From 70-18 sp041691815 (GTDB lineage Bacteria > Pseudomonadota > Alphaproteobacteria > Acetobacterales > Acetobacteraceae), in the NCBI GenBank assembly GCA_041691815.1, contig JBEPTZ010000174.1, forward strand, positions 1 through 7,581: 7,581 nucleotides of DNA, in the 5' to 3' direction. The translations under genes were made by a program, and so were the position numbers. The notes beneath the pieces were generated by a model, which made no database searches, was not told where the DNA came from, and was given only the letters and a program-made list of their open reading frames with translations. This document shows, one piece after another, positions 1-7,532 of the stretch. Numbering within the stretch: the first letter of the stretch is position 1; each line of letters starts with the position of its first letter.

Positions 1-796
1 CGCCGCCGCCCCAGTGGCCGCCGCCAGAGACCGAGCGGATGCTGCGGCCGGCGATTTCTACGTCGGACGTGGTGTAGCCTTCCCAGCGCCAGTCGCGCGA
101 GCCGCCGAGCGGGGTGAGGATGCGTTCGGCGAATATCTCCGGCAGGGCGCGGCCGAAGCGGCGCAACAGCGCCAGGCTGAGGCGGTTGACCCGGACATCG
201 TTGTATTCCCAGTAGGTTCCGGGGGTTTGCAGCGGGCGGGCGCTGCCCTTGGTGTGGCCGGGCTGGCCGGCGAATTCGGTGGCGAGTTGGCGGTAGCGGT
301 CGATCATCTCGGATTTGCCGAACAGGCTGCCCTCCCATTCGGAGGTCTGCTGCAGCAGCTGGCGCCAGGTGATGGCGCCGTTATGCGGGCCGTCGAAGCC
401 GCCGTCGTCGACGGTGCGGCCGACCTTCTCGTCAAGATCGGCGATCAGGCCATCCTGCACTGCGAGGCCGGCGAGGATGGACAGGTAGCTTTTGGCGACG
501 CTGAAGGTCATGTCGACCTGGCGGGTGTCGCCCCAGCTGGCGACCAGCTGACCGCCGCGCAGGATCAGGCCGTTGGGGGCGCCGCGCGGGGCGGTGCGGC
601 CGATGATGGCGTTGTCCGGCGGCGGCTCGAAATTGCCGGCTTCGAGCTGGGCCAGGATGTCGCGGCGCCACAGGGTTTCGTGCGCCTCGGCGAATTCGAC
701 GGCGGCGCCGAGGCGGACCGGGTCGAACCCGGCTGCGCTGGGGGCGATCTGCGGCCAGGGGGCGGGATGGGCGGGGAGGTGGGGCATGCGGGGCAT
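1..796 (-). CDS. Serine hydrolase, beta-lactamase/PBP-like (class C type), 3' end cut by window
   Basis: This is a minus-strand frame open from an ATG at 796 to the left edge (265 residues visible); the C-terminal part lies outside the window. The family (beta-lactamase class C, D-Ala-D-Ala carboxypeptidase and esterase EstB-like enzymes) hydrolyses amides or esters through an acyl-serine intermediate. The SxxK motif SVAK is seen at residues 99-102 (nucleophile Ser99, base Lys102), followed by the usual helix SYLSILAGLAVQDGLI. The YxN-equivalent YND is at 198-200, in the context PGTYWEYND. A glycine-rich SVSGGGHWGGG stretch sits at 255-265. The third motif (K/H-T-G) would lie beyond the edge. 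The N-terminus is proline-rich with no obvious signal peptide or membrane helix, so a cytoplasmic location is likely. The start is uncertain: a second ATG follows at 787, an in-frame GTG lies upstream at 874, and no clear ribosome-binding site marks any of them. Its substrate cannot be told. It is divergent from the peptide-binding protein gene that begins at 932. Confidence 0.88.
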   Translation of the reverse strand, partial: MPRMPHLPAHPAPWPQIAPSAAGFDPVRLGAAVEFAEAHETLWRRDILAQLEAGNFEPPPDNAIIGRTAPRGAPNGLILRGGQLVASWGDTRQVDMTFSVAKSYLSILAGLAVQDGLIADLDEKVGRTVDDGGFDGPHNGAITWRQLLQQTSEWEGSLFGKSEMIDRYRQLATEFAGQPGHTKGSARPLQTPGTYWEYNDVRVNRLSLALLRRFGRALPEIFAERILTPLGGSRDWRWEGYTTSDVEIAGRSIRSVSGGGHWGGG

Positions 797-931
797 CCGG
801 CTGGGTGAAGCGGCATCTTGCGGCGTGCCGGCGGCGACGGGAACCCCAGAGCCAGGTCGCGGTGATGGTTGCACCGGTAGGCGGCGGGAGGCTATCACCA
901 CGACAACGTCGATTCAGAAAGGGTTTTTCGG

Positions 932-2515
932 ATGCATCGCAGAACATTGCTGCAAGGCGCTGCCGCTTCGTTGCTGGCCAGTCCGCTGGCGGCGCCGGCG
1001 ATCGCGCAGCCGGCCAAGACCGCGACGCTGCGCTTCGTTCCGCAGGCCAATCTCAGCGTGCTCGACCCGATCTGGACCACCGCCACGGTGACCGGCGAGC
1101 ATGGGTTCTACGTGTTCGACACGTTGTATGGCGCCAACACCAAGGGCGAGCCGCAGCCGCAGATGGCCGAGGGGCACAGCGTTTCGGATAACGGGCTGGT
1201 GTGGACCTTCAAGCTGCGCGACGGGCTGGTATTCCATGATGGCGAGAAGGTGCGCGGCATCGATTGCGCCGCCAGCCTGGAGCGCTGGAGCAAGCGCGAT
1301 CCGTTCGGCCAGTTGCTTGGCCGCGCGGTGGAGAAATGGAGCGCGCCGGATGACCGCACGGTGGAGATTCGGCTCTCCAGCAAGTTCCCGCATCTGCTGG
1401 ATGCGCTGTGCGCCAGTGGCGGCAACATCGCCTTCATCATGCCGGAGCGGCTGGCCAAGACCGACGCCAACAAGGCGGTGACCGAGATGATCGGCTCCGG
1501 GCCGTACAAGTTCCTGGCCAAGGAGTATAATTCCGGCAGCCGGGCGGCGTATGAGAAATTCGACGGCTACCGGCCGCGCAGCGAGGCGCCGGACTGGATG
1601 TCGGGCGGCAAGGTGGCGCATTTCCCGCGCGTTGAGTGGAACATCATCCCCGATCCGGCGACCGCGGCGGCGGCGTTGCAGAACAATGAAGTGGACTGGT
1701 GGGAGCGCCCGCTGGTCGACCTGATCCCGATGCTGAAGAAGACCGACGGGGTGGGGGTGCAGATCGCCGACCCCGGCGGGCGCATGGCGATCATGCGGCT
1801 GAACTGCCTGCAGACGCCGTTCAAGGACGTGAAGCTGCGCCAGGCGGTGCGGCTGGCGGTGAACCAGGAAGACTATATGCGCGCCTCACGCGGCGACGAC
1901 GCCAGCCTGTGGACGGTGTGCCGCAGCCTGTTCGGCAAGGGCACGCCGTATTTCCAGGACCAGGCGGCGCTGATGCCGGCCGACCCGAAGGTGGCGATGG
2001 CGATGCTGAAGGAGGCCGGCTATGGCAACGAGAAGCTGGTGATCATCAACCCCACCGACTTCCCCGATATCGGCCCGCTGGGGCAGATGACGGCGCAGAC
2101 GCTGAAGCAGATCGGCATGAACGTCGATTTGCAGGAGAGCGACTGGGGCACCGTGGTGCAGCGCCGGGCGAAGCGGGCGGCGATCGGCGAGGGCGGCTGG
2201 AGCATCTTCCACACCACCGGGCCGGTGGTCGGGTGGGGCAACCCGGCGGTGTCGCCGCTGGTCGGCGGGCAGGGGGAGAAGGGCTGGTTCGGCTGGTGGA
2301 AGAACGACGAGGCCGAGCAGCTGGCCGGCCAGTGGCTCGCCGCGACCGATCCGGCCGAGCAGAAGAAGCTGGCGGTGGCGGCCGGGCGGCTGGCGCTGGA
2401 CCAGGTGGCGACGGTGCCGCTGGGGCAGTTCTTCCTGCAGACCGCGTTCCGCAAGAGCATCACCGGGATACTGCAGTGCCCGACCATGGTGCCGTGGAAT
2501 ATCCGGCCGGTGTGA
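932..2515 (+). CDS. Periplasmic ABC transporter substrate-binding protein, family 5 (peptide/nickel type)
   Basis: A 527-residue extracytoplasmic solute-binding protein of the SBP_bac_5 family (DppA/OppA/NikA group), which captures peptides or similar solutes in the periplasm and delivers them to an inner-membrane ABC permease. The N-terminus has an RR pair (residues 3-4, HRRTLLQ) before a hydrophobic stretch and a likely cleavage site APAIA|QP after residue 25. This resembles a twin-arginine (Tat) signal, though Sec export is possible. Family signatures are seen: a conserved block at 95-119 (LRDGLVFHDGEKV then CAASLERW), GSGPYKF at 188-194, and VKLRQAVRLAVNQE at 300-313. No lipobox cysteine is present. 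The length is typical of the family. AGAAAGGG at 916-923, 8 bases before the ATG, supports this start. No permease or ATPase gene accompanies it: the next gene is convergent and the previous one divergent, so it is an orphan within this window. The ligand is unknown; the divergent serine hydrolase makes a peptide or peptidoglycan fragment conceivable but unproven. Confidence 0.93.
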   Translation: MHRRTLLQGAAASLLASPLAAPAIAQPAKTATLRFVPQANLSVLDPIWTTATVTGEHGFYVFDTLYGANTKGEPQPQMAEGHSVSDNGLVWTFKLRDGLVFHDGEKVRGIDCAASLERWSKRDPFGQLLGRAVEKWSAPDDRTVEIRLSSKFPHLLDALCASGGNIAFIMPERLAKTDANKAVTEMIGSGPYKFLAKEYNSGSRAAYEKFDGYRPRSEAPDWMSGGKVAHFPRVEWNIIPDPATAAAALQNNEVDWWERPLVDLIPMLKKTDGVGVQIADPGGRMAIMRLNCLQTPFKDVKLRQAVRLAVNQEDYMRASRGDDASLWTVCRSLFGKGTPYFQDQAALMPADPKVAMAMLKEAGYGNEKLVIINPTDFPDIGPLGQMTAQTLKQIGMNVDLQESDWGTVVQRRAKRAAIGEGGWSIFHTTGPVVGWGNPAVSPLVGGQGEKGWFGWWKNDEAEQLAGQWLAATDPAEQKKLAVAAGRLALDQVATVPLGQFFLQTAFRKSITGILQCPTMVPWNIRPV

Positions 2516-2537
2516 CGCCGGTTGCGGCTGGTTCGCC

Positions 2538-2560
2538 GCCGGGTGGCAGAGCAGCCCGGC
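2538..2560. terminator. Weak hairpin between two convergent genes, possible bidirectional terminator
   Basis: GCCGGG (2538-2543) and CCCGGC (2555-2560) form a perfect 6-bp inverted repeat with an 11-base loop, inside the 52-base gap between convergent stop codons at 2513-2515 and 2568-2570. A competing outer pairing, TGCGGC (2523-2528) with GCCGCA (2559-2564), is also possible. No T-tract follows on either strand, so intrinsic termination is only a suggestion based on position. Confidence 0.25.
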
Positions 2561-2567
2561 CGCAGGA

Positions 2568-3983
2568 TCAGTCGCCTGTGCGGACGTGGATGACGGCGGT
2601 CTTGTCGGCGTAGAGGCGCTTCCAGCCTGGCAGCAGGTCCATCATGTCGGCGGTGGCGGAACCGGTGCTGAACAGCGTCCAGGCGATATGGTCCTGCGCC
2701 AGGGTTTGCGTCAGCAGCGCGTGCGAGGGATGCGTCATGTCGAGGTAATGCTGCACGAAGGCGTTGCCGTAGAGTTCGACCCGGCCATCGATATATGGCC
2801 GGATGCCGCGAAAGATGAGATAGCCGCCGAAATTATAGCCGTTGAGCACCGGCTGCGCCGCCAGCCCCGGCGGCAGGGCGGCCAGTGCGGTGACCGGGCG
2901 GGTGGGGGTGTCGCCGATTGGCACCGGGCGTTCGACGCGAACCACGGTCAGTGCGATGGCCGCCACCATCCAGACCGCCCAGGCGCGGGCCGGCGGGCGG
3001 AATTGCGCCGGCGGTTCGGTGCTGCCGGCGCGGAAATAGCGGCCCAGCGGTCCGGCCAGCAGCAGCAGCCCGAACACCGCGAACAGGATCTGGTTGCGGC
3101 CATGCGCCAGTGCCTGATAGGCCAGCACCACGACCAGGGCGACGCGCAGCCTGGGCAGGCGGGGGCCGTGGGTCAGGCCGAAATACAGCAGCCCGAGCAG
3201 CAGCAGCATGATCGGCGGCCATTCGGCGAAGTTGACCGGCCGCCACTCGGTGACGTTCTGCAGCGCCGGCATGGCGAGCAGGTGCAGCGGCAGCAGCACG
3301 CCGGCGAGGCCGTGCGGGGTGGCGAACATGGCGGCGATGCTGGCCAGCAGGAAGACGCCCCAGCCGCGTGCCAGCCGGGCGCGGTTGCCGGGAGAGAGGT
3401 AGCAGGCCTCGATGGCGGCGGCGGCGGCGAAGGCCGGGCCGACCAGGAAGCTGCCGTGCAGGTTCACCCACGGGATCATCAGCAGGGCGATGGCCGGATG
3501 CGGCGCCCGGTGCCGGCTGCGCGCGGTGAGCACGGTGGTCGCCCAGGCCACCATGATCGGCAGCACCAGCAGGTGCGGCCGGGCCAGGAAGGACGGGAAC
3601 AGGCTGTAGATGGCGCCGAGCACCAGCAAACCGGCCGGGAACGGGTCGAGCCAGCGGGAGGCCGCCCGGGCCAGCAGGAAGACGCTGGAGGCCACGGCGC
3701 AGGCGAACAGCAGCAGCAGGCCGGGCCAGCCGGCGCTGCGCCAGGCGAGCGCCATCAGCACCTCGGACAGCCATTCATGCGAGACCCAGGGATGGCCGGC
3801 GGCGGTGAAGGAGAACGGATCGGTGGTCGCCAGCTGGTGGTGATCGAGCATCCATTGACCGGCGGCGATGTGCATGAAGGTGTCGCCGTCGTTCAGGATC
3901 GCCGGCGCGAACAGGGCGAGGCTGAAGCATAGCAGCGCCAGGGCCATGATGCAGGCGATGTAGGCGCGCGAGGCGATGGGCAT
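2568..3983 (-). CDS. Uncharacterised polytopic membrane protein, GT-C-like first loop
   Basis: A 471-residue integral membrane protein that I do not recognise as a named family. About ten hydrophobic segments are visible, including roughly 7-30, 86-106, 117-130, 137-153, 178-193, 208-224, 257-270, 280-311 and 333-349. A C-terminal hydrophilic domain (about 375-471) follows, probably outside the cytoplasm. Between the first and second helices lies a conserved-looking loop: NDGDTFMHIAAGQWML at 31-46, DPFSFT at 55-60, then PWVSHEWLSEV at 65-75. The acidic DGD in the first external loop, with aromatic/His residues and a polytopic fold, recalls GT-C lipid-linked-sugar glycosyltransferases, but this is an inference from architecture. 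Other marked motifs are ARPHLL (134-139), PWVNLHGSF (171-179) and NGYNFGGYL with YIDGRVELYG (381-389, 397-406). The ATG at 3983 is chosen because AGGGGGAG (3986-3993) lies just upstream. A GTG at 4061 would add 26 residues but sits directly after the glnA terminator T-run and has no ribosome-binding site. Confidence 0.82.
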   Translation of the reverse strand: MPIASRAYIACIMALALLCFSLALFAPAILNDGDTFMHIAAGQWMLDHHQLATTDPFSFTAAGHPWVSHEWLSEVLMALAWRSAGWPGLLLLFACAVASSVFLLARAASRWLDPFPAGLLVLGAIYSLFPSFLARPHLLVLPIMVAWATTVLTARSRHRAPHPAIALLMIPWVNLHGSFLVGPAFAAAAAIEACYLSPGNRARLARGWGVFLLASIAAMFATPHGLAGVLLPLHLLAMPALQNVTEWRPVNFAEWPPIMLLLLGLLYFGLTHGPRLPRLRVALVVVLAYQALAHGRNQILFAVFGLLLLAGPLGRYFRAGSTEPPAQFRPPARAWAVWMVAAIALTVVRVERPVPIGDTPTRPVTALAALPPGLAAQPVLNGYNFGGYLIFRGIRPYIDGRVELYGNAFVQHYLDMTHPSHALLTQTLAQDHIAWTLFSTGSATADMMDLLPGWKRLYADKTAVIHVRTGD

Positions 3984-4062
3984 TGCTCCCCCTGGCGCAC
4001 TGGCGCCGCGTTCTGCGTGCGATGCTATGGCGGGAGCGGGGGGGAAGGATAGCTTCGGCACG

Positions 4063-4094
4063 AAAACGCCCGCGGCCCGGTGGGGCCGCAGGCG
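4063..4094 (-). terminator. Intrinsic terminator of glnA (glnBA operon)
   Basis: Read on the minus strand, a 12-bp stem (4094-4083 with 4078-4067, one G-T wobble, otherwise perfect and nearly all G-C) closes a 4-base CACC loop and is followed at once by TTTT (4066-4063). It begins 36 bases after the glnA stop codon. The T-run is short, but the stem is very strong, so it should end the glnBA transcript and insulate the downstream membrane-protein gene, whose ATG is 80 bases further on. Confidence 0.85.
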
Positions 4095-4130
4095 TTTGTC
4101 GCCCCGTGGGCTGTCAGACCGGGTCGGCGG

Positions 4131-5576
<1,446 letters not shown>

Positions 5577-5665
5577 GGTATTCTGTTCCTCGTAGGGGGC
5601 GCCGGCGGGCGTGCCGCGGCGCTGGTTCAACAATGTTTGGCCTGGCGCGTCGGAGCGCGGTGCCG

Positions 5666-6004
5666 TCAGATTGCGTCGGGGCCGCGTTCGCCGGTGCGGA
5701 TGCGCACGACTTCCTCGACCGGGCTGACGAAGATCTTGCCGTCGCCGATGCGGCCGGTGCGGGCGGCGTTGACGATGGCTTCCACCGCGCGTTCCACCAC
5801 GTCGTCCTCGCAGACCACCAGGATTTTCACCTTGGGCAGGAAATCCACCACGTATTCGGCGCCGCGATACAGCTCGGTATGGCCCTTCTGGCGGCCAAAG
5901 CCCTTGGCCTCGACCACGGTGATGCCTTGCAGGCCGATCTCGTGCAACGCCTCCTTCACCTCGTCGAGCTTGAACGGCTTGATGATGGCTTCGATCTTCT
6001 TCAT
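5666..6004 (-). CDS. glnB: Nitrogen regulatory protein PII
   Basis: 112 residues, exactly the length of canonical PII. PII is a trimeric cytoplasmic sensor that binds ATP/ADP and 2-oxoglutarate and is uridylylated by GlnD. In proteobacteria it controls GlnE (glutamine synthetase adenylylation) and NtrB. The sequence begins MKKIEAIIKPFKLDEVKEAL. The T-loop is intact, with GFGRQKGHTELYRGAEY at 35-51 and the uridylylation residue Tyr51, and the B-loop-like segment AARTGRIGDGKIFV is at 85-98. I call it GlnB rather than GlnK because it is linked to glnA, with no amtB in view; paralogue assignment from sequence alone is less certain than membership of the family. The ATG at 6004 has no Shine-Dalgarno sequence immediately before it, and no alternative start codon occurs in frame nearby. 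A strong AAGGAGG lies 27 bases upstream, across a hairpin (separate entry). A sigma-54 type promoter is found at 6087-6102. Confidence 0.97.
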   Translation of the reverse strand: MKKIEAIIKPFKLDEVKEALHEIGLQGITVVEAKGFGRQKGHTELYRGAEYVVDFLPKVKILVVCEDDVVERAVEAIVNAARTGRIGDGKIFVSPVEEVVRIRTGERGPDAI

Positions 6005-6038
6005 CCGTGTGCGCGTCCGACCGCCCGGACGCCTCCTT
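6005..6038 (-). promoter_or_regulatory. glnB leader: Shine-Dalgarno separated from ATG by a hairpin
   Basis: On the minus strand AAGGAGG (6038-6032) is followed by GCGTCCG, loop GGCGGT, and CGGACGC: a perfect 7-bp stem (6032-6026 with 6019-6013). Then come 8 bases and the glnB ATG (6004). Linear spacing from Shine-Dalgarno to ATG is 27 bases, too long for normal initiation; with the hairpin folded it becomes about 8. The first stem base is shared with the last G of the Shine-Dalgarno sequence, so folding and ribosome binding touch each other. The pairing is seen directly; its effect on translation is inferred. Confidence 0.6.
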
Positions 6039-6086
6039 CCTGCTCAGCCCCGCGCATCCCGTTGTCGGGGCGCGCAGCAGGAGGGT

Positions 6087-6102
6087 TGCATGCGGCGTGC
6101 CA
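6087..6102 (-). promoter_or_regulatory. Sigma-54 (RpoN) -24/-12 promoter upstream of glnB
   Basis: The minus strand reads TGGCACG-CCGC-ATGCA, against the consensus TGGCACG-N4-TTGCW: one mismatch in the -12 box, and the essential GG-N10-GC spacing is exact. Transcription would start near 6076, giving a leader of about 72 bases before the glnB ATG. Location and direction fit the known nitrogen control of glnBA operons by NtrC with sigma-54. A classic NtrC site (TGCAC-N7-GTGCA) was not found by eye in the divergent region. Confidence 0.72.
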
Positions 6103-6166
6103 GCGGAGAATGCAATGGCAAAGCAGGGGTGGGCGCGGGATGGCTGGATGGCGGGCGCGGCGGGTT

Positions 6167-6196
6167 GCCTGTTTTTTGAGCAGGACGCCTGTTTTT
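6167..6196. repeat. Two direct copies of GCCTGTTTTT, 20 bases apart
   Basis: GCCTGTTTTT occurs at 6167-6176 and again at 6187-6196, start to start 20 bases (about two helical turns), in the glnB/aminotransferase divergent region. The intervening GAGCAGG also makes CCTG...CAGG inverted half-sites with both copies. On the glnB strand the pair lies roughly 90-120 bases upstream of the predicted sigma-54 start site, a position typical of an upstream activator or DNA-bending site. No known protein-binding consensus is matched. Confidence 0.4.
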
Positions 6197-6215
6197 GCGG
6201 CGGATGCTGCGCAGG

Positions 6216-6244
6216 TTGAACGCCCGGACCTTCGGACCCATACT
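6216..6244 (+). promoter_or_regulatory. Candidate sigma-70 promoter of the aminotransferase gene
   Basis: TTGAAC (6216-6221), 17-base spacer, CATACT (6239-6244): four of six matches to each consensus box with optimal spacing. The predicted start near 6251 would leave a leader of about 37 bases before the GTG at 6288. Chance matches of this quality are common, so confidence is modest. Confidence 0.35.
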
Positions 6245-6287
6245 CGCGCCGGATCGGCAGGCTGGGTTCTCTGGAGGATAGCGCGAC

Positions 6288-7499
6288 GTGAAGACGCTGA
6301 ACACGCAGCTTTCGGCTGCCGGCACCACGATTTTCACGGTGATGTCGGTGCTGGCGGCACAGCATGGCTCGATCAATCTCGGGCAGGGGTTTCCGGACAC
6401 CGACGGGCCGGAGGACGTGTTGCAGGCAGCCGCGGCGGCGCTGATGGACGGGCGCAACCAGTATCCGCCGATGACCGGGGTGCCGGAACTGCGCGCGGCG
6501 GTGGCGGCGACCAATCGGCGGTTCTACGGGCTGGAGGTCGATCCGGCGACCGAGGTGCTGGTGACCTCGGGCGCCACCGAGGCGCTGGCGGCCTGCCTGA
6601 TGGGGCTGATCGACCCCGGCGACGAGGTGGTGCTGATCGAGCCGCTGTATGACACCTACCTGCCGATGGTGCGGATGCTGGGCGGCGTGGCGAAGCTGGT
6701 GCGTCTGCAGCCGCCGCACTGGGAATTGCCGCGCGCCGAACTGGCCGCAGCCTTCGGGCCGAAGACCAAGGCGATCCTGTTCAACACCCCGATGAACCCG
6801 GCGAGCAAGGTGTTCAGCGCCGATGAACTGGGGTTCATCGCCGGGTTGCTGCAGAAGCACGACGCCTATGCGATTTGCGACGAGGTGTATGAGCACCTGG
6901 TGTTTGACGGGCTGAAGCATATTCCGCTGATGACGCTGCCGGGGATGCGCGAGCGCTGCCTGCGGATCGGCAGCGCCGGCAAGACGTTCTCGCTGACCGG
7001 CTGGAAGGTGGGCTACATCACCACCTGCGCCAGGCTGGCCAGCGTGGTGGTGAAAGCGCATCAGAACCTGATCTTCACCACGCCGCCCAACCTGCAACGG
7101 GCGGTGGCGCTGGGGCTGGGCAAGGACGACGCCTATTTCGCCAAGCTGGCCGGGGATTTGCAGGCGCAGCGCGACATCATGGCCGAGGGGCTGAGCCGGG
7201 TGGGGTTCGCGGTGATCCCGACCCAGGGCAGCTATTTCATCACCGCGGATTTCCGGCCGCTGGGGTTCAATGGCGATGACGTGGCGTTCTGCCGCTACAT
7301 CACCGAGCATGCCAAGGTGACGGCGATTCCGGTGACGGCGTTCTATGATGGCGGCGGGCCGAAATATTTCGCCCGCTTCGCGTTCTGCAAGCGGCCGGAG
7401 GTGCTGCGCGAGGCGGTGGACCGGCTGGCGCGGCTTTTTGCCGGCACAACGCAGCCACCGGCGCGCGAGGCGTTGACGAGTGCCGCCGGTTCGGCCTAA
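6288..7499 (+). CDS. Class I PLP-dependent aminotransferase, YbdL-like (methionine/aromatic keto acid type)
   Basis: 403 residues, fold-type I aminotransferase, cytoplasmic and PLP-dependent. The N-terminal block GTTIFTVMSVLAAQHGSINL then GQGFPDTDGP, followed by NQYPPMTG at 57-64, matches what I recall of Escherichia coli YbdL, a methionine aminotransferase, more than aspartate aminotransferase. Other relatives are kynurenine aminotransferases. Cofactor and substrate residues are visible: SGATEA (94-99) at the phosphate site, NTPMNP with Asn170, CDEVYEH with Asp198 and Tyr201, the Schiff-base Lys232 in SAGKTFSLTGWKVGY (229-243), and the carboxylate-binding Arg363 in FARFAFCK. The start is a GTG preceded by GGAGG (6273-6277) with a 10-base gap; no better ATG precedes it. 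The last 15-20 residues form an Ala/Pro-rich tail beyond the usual end. It is divergent from glnB and may share control from the intervening 283 bases. The exact amino donor cannot be read from sequence. Confidence 0.94.
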   Translation: MKTLNTQLSAAGTTIFTVMSVLAAQHGSINLGQGFPDTDGPEDVLQAAAAALMDGRNQYPPMTGVPELRAAVAATNRRFYGLEVDPATEVLVTSGATEALAACLMGLIDPGDEVVLIEPLYDTYLPMVRMLGGVAKLVRLQPPHWELPRAELAAAFGPKTKAILFNTPMNPASKVFSADELGFIAGLLQKHDAYAICDEVYEHLVFDGLKHIPLMTLPGMRERCLRIGSAGKTFSLTGWKVGYITTCARLASVVVKAHQNLIFTTPPNLQRAVALGLGKDDAYFAKLAGDLQAQRDIMAEGLSRVGFAVIPTQGSYFITADFRPLGFNGDDVAFCRYITEHAKVTAIPVTAFYDGGGPKYFARFAFCKRPEVLREAVDRLARLFAGTTQPPAREALTSAAGSA

Positions 7500-7532
7500 A
7501 CGCGCCGCACTGGACCGGGGGCTTCCCTCGAT

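Noticed and set aside
14..808. A 264-residue plus-strand open frame at the left end.
   Set aside because: The opposite strand encodes the serine hydrolase with SVAK and YND motifs; the plus frame is Gly/Ala/Asp repetitive with no ribosome-binding site.
869..898. Possible sigma-70 promoter for the binding-protein gene: TTGCAC with TATCAC at an 18-base spacing.
   Set aside because: Only three and four of six matches to the two boxes, no better than chance in this region.
2586..3932. A 448-residue plus-strand open frame rich in Gln, Gly and Arg.
   Set aside because: It is antisense to the membrane-protein gene, whose regular hydrophobic segments and ribosome-binding site show it is the real frame.
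6111..6125. TGC-N9-GCA as a possible NtrC site next to the sigma-54 promoter.
   Set aside because: NtrC half-sites need TGC-N11-GCA spacing with inner C/G bases that are absent here. TGC-N12-GCA at 6196-6213 fails likewise.
5577..7310. Upstream extension of the glnA frame that would make a 1059-residue fusion protein on the minus strand.
   Set aside because: It is antisense to the aminotransferase and overlaps glnB in another frame. Composition is Arg/His/Gln-rich like a GC-skew shadow, and glnA has its own ATG with a ribosome-binding site at 5576.
7516..7530. CGGGGG-CTT-CCCTCG hairpin after the aminotransferase as a terminator.
   Set aside because: The loop has only 3 bases, the stem includes a G-T pair, and no T-run follows; the tRNA begins three bases later.
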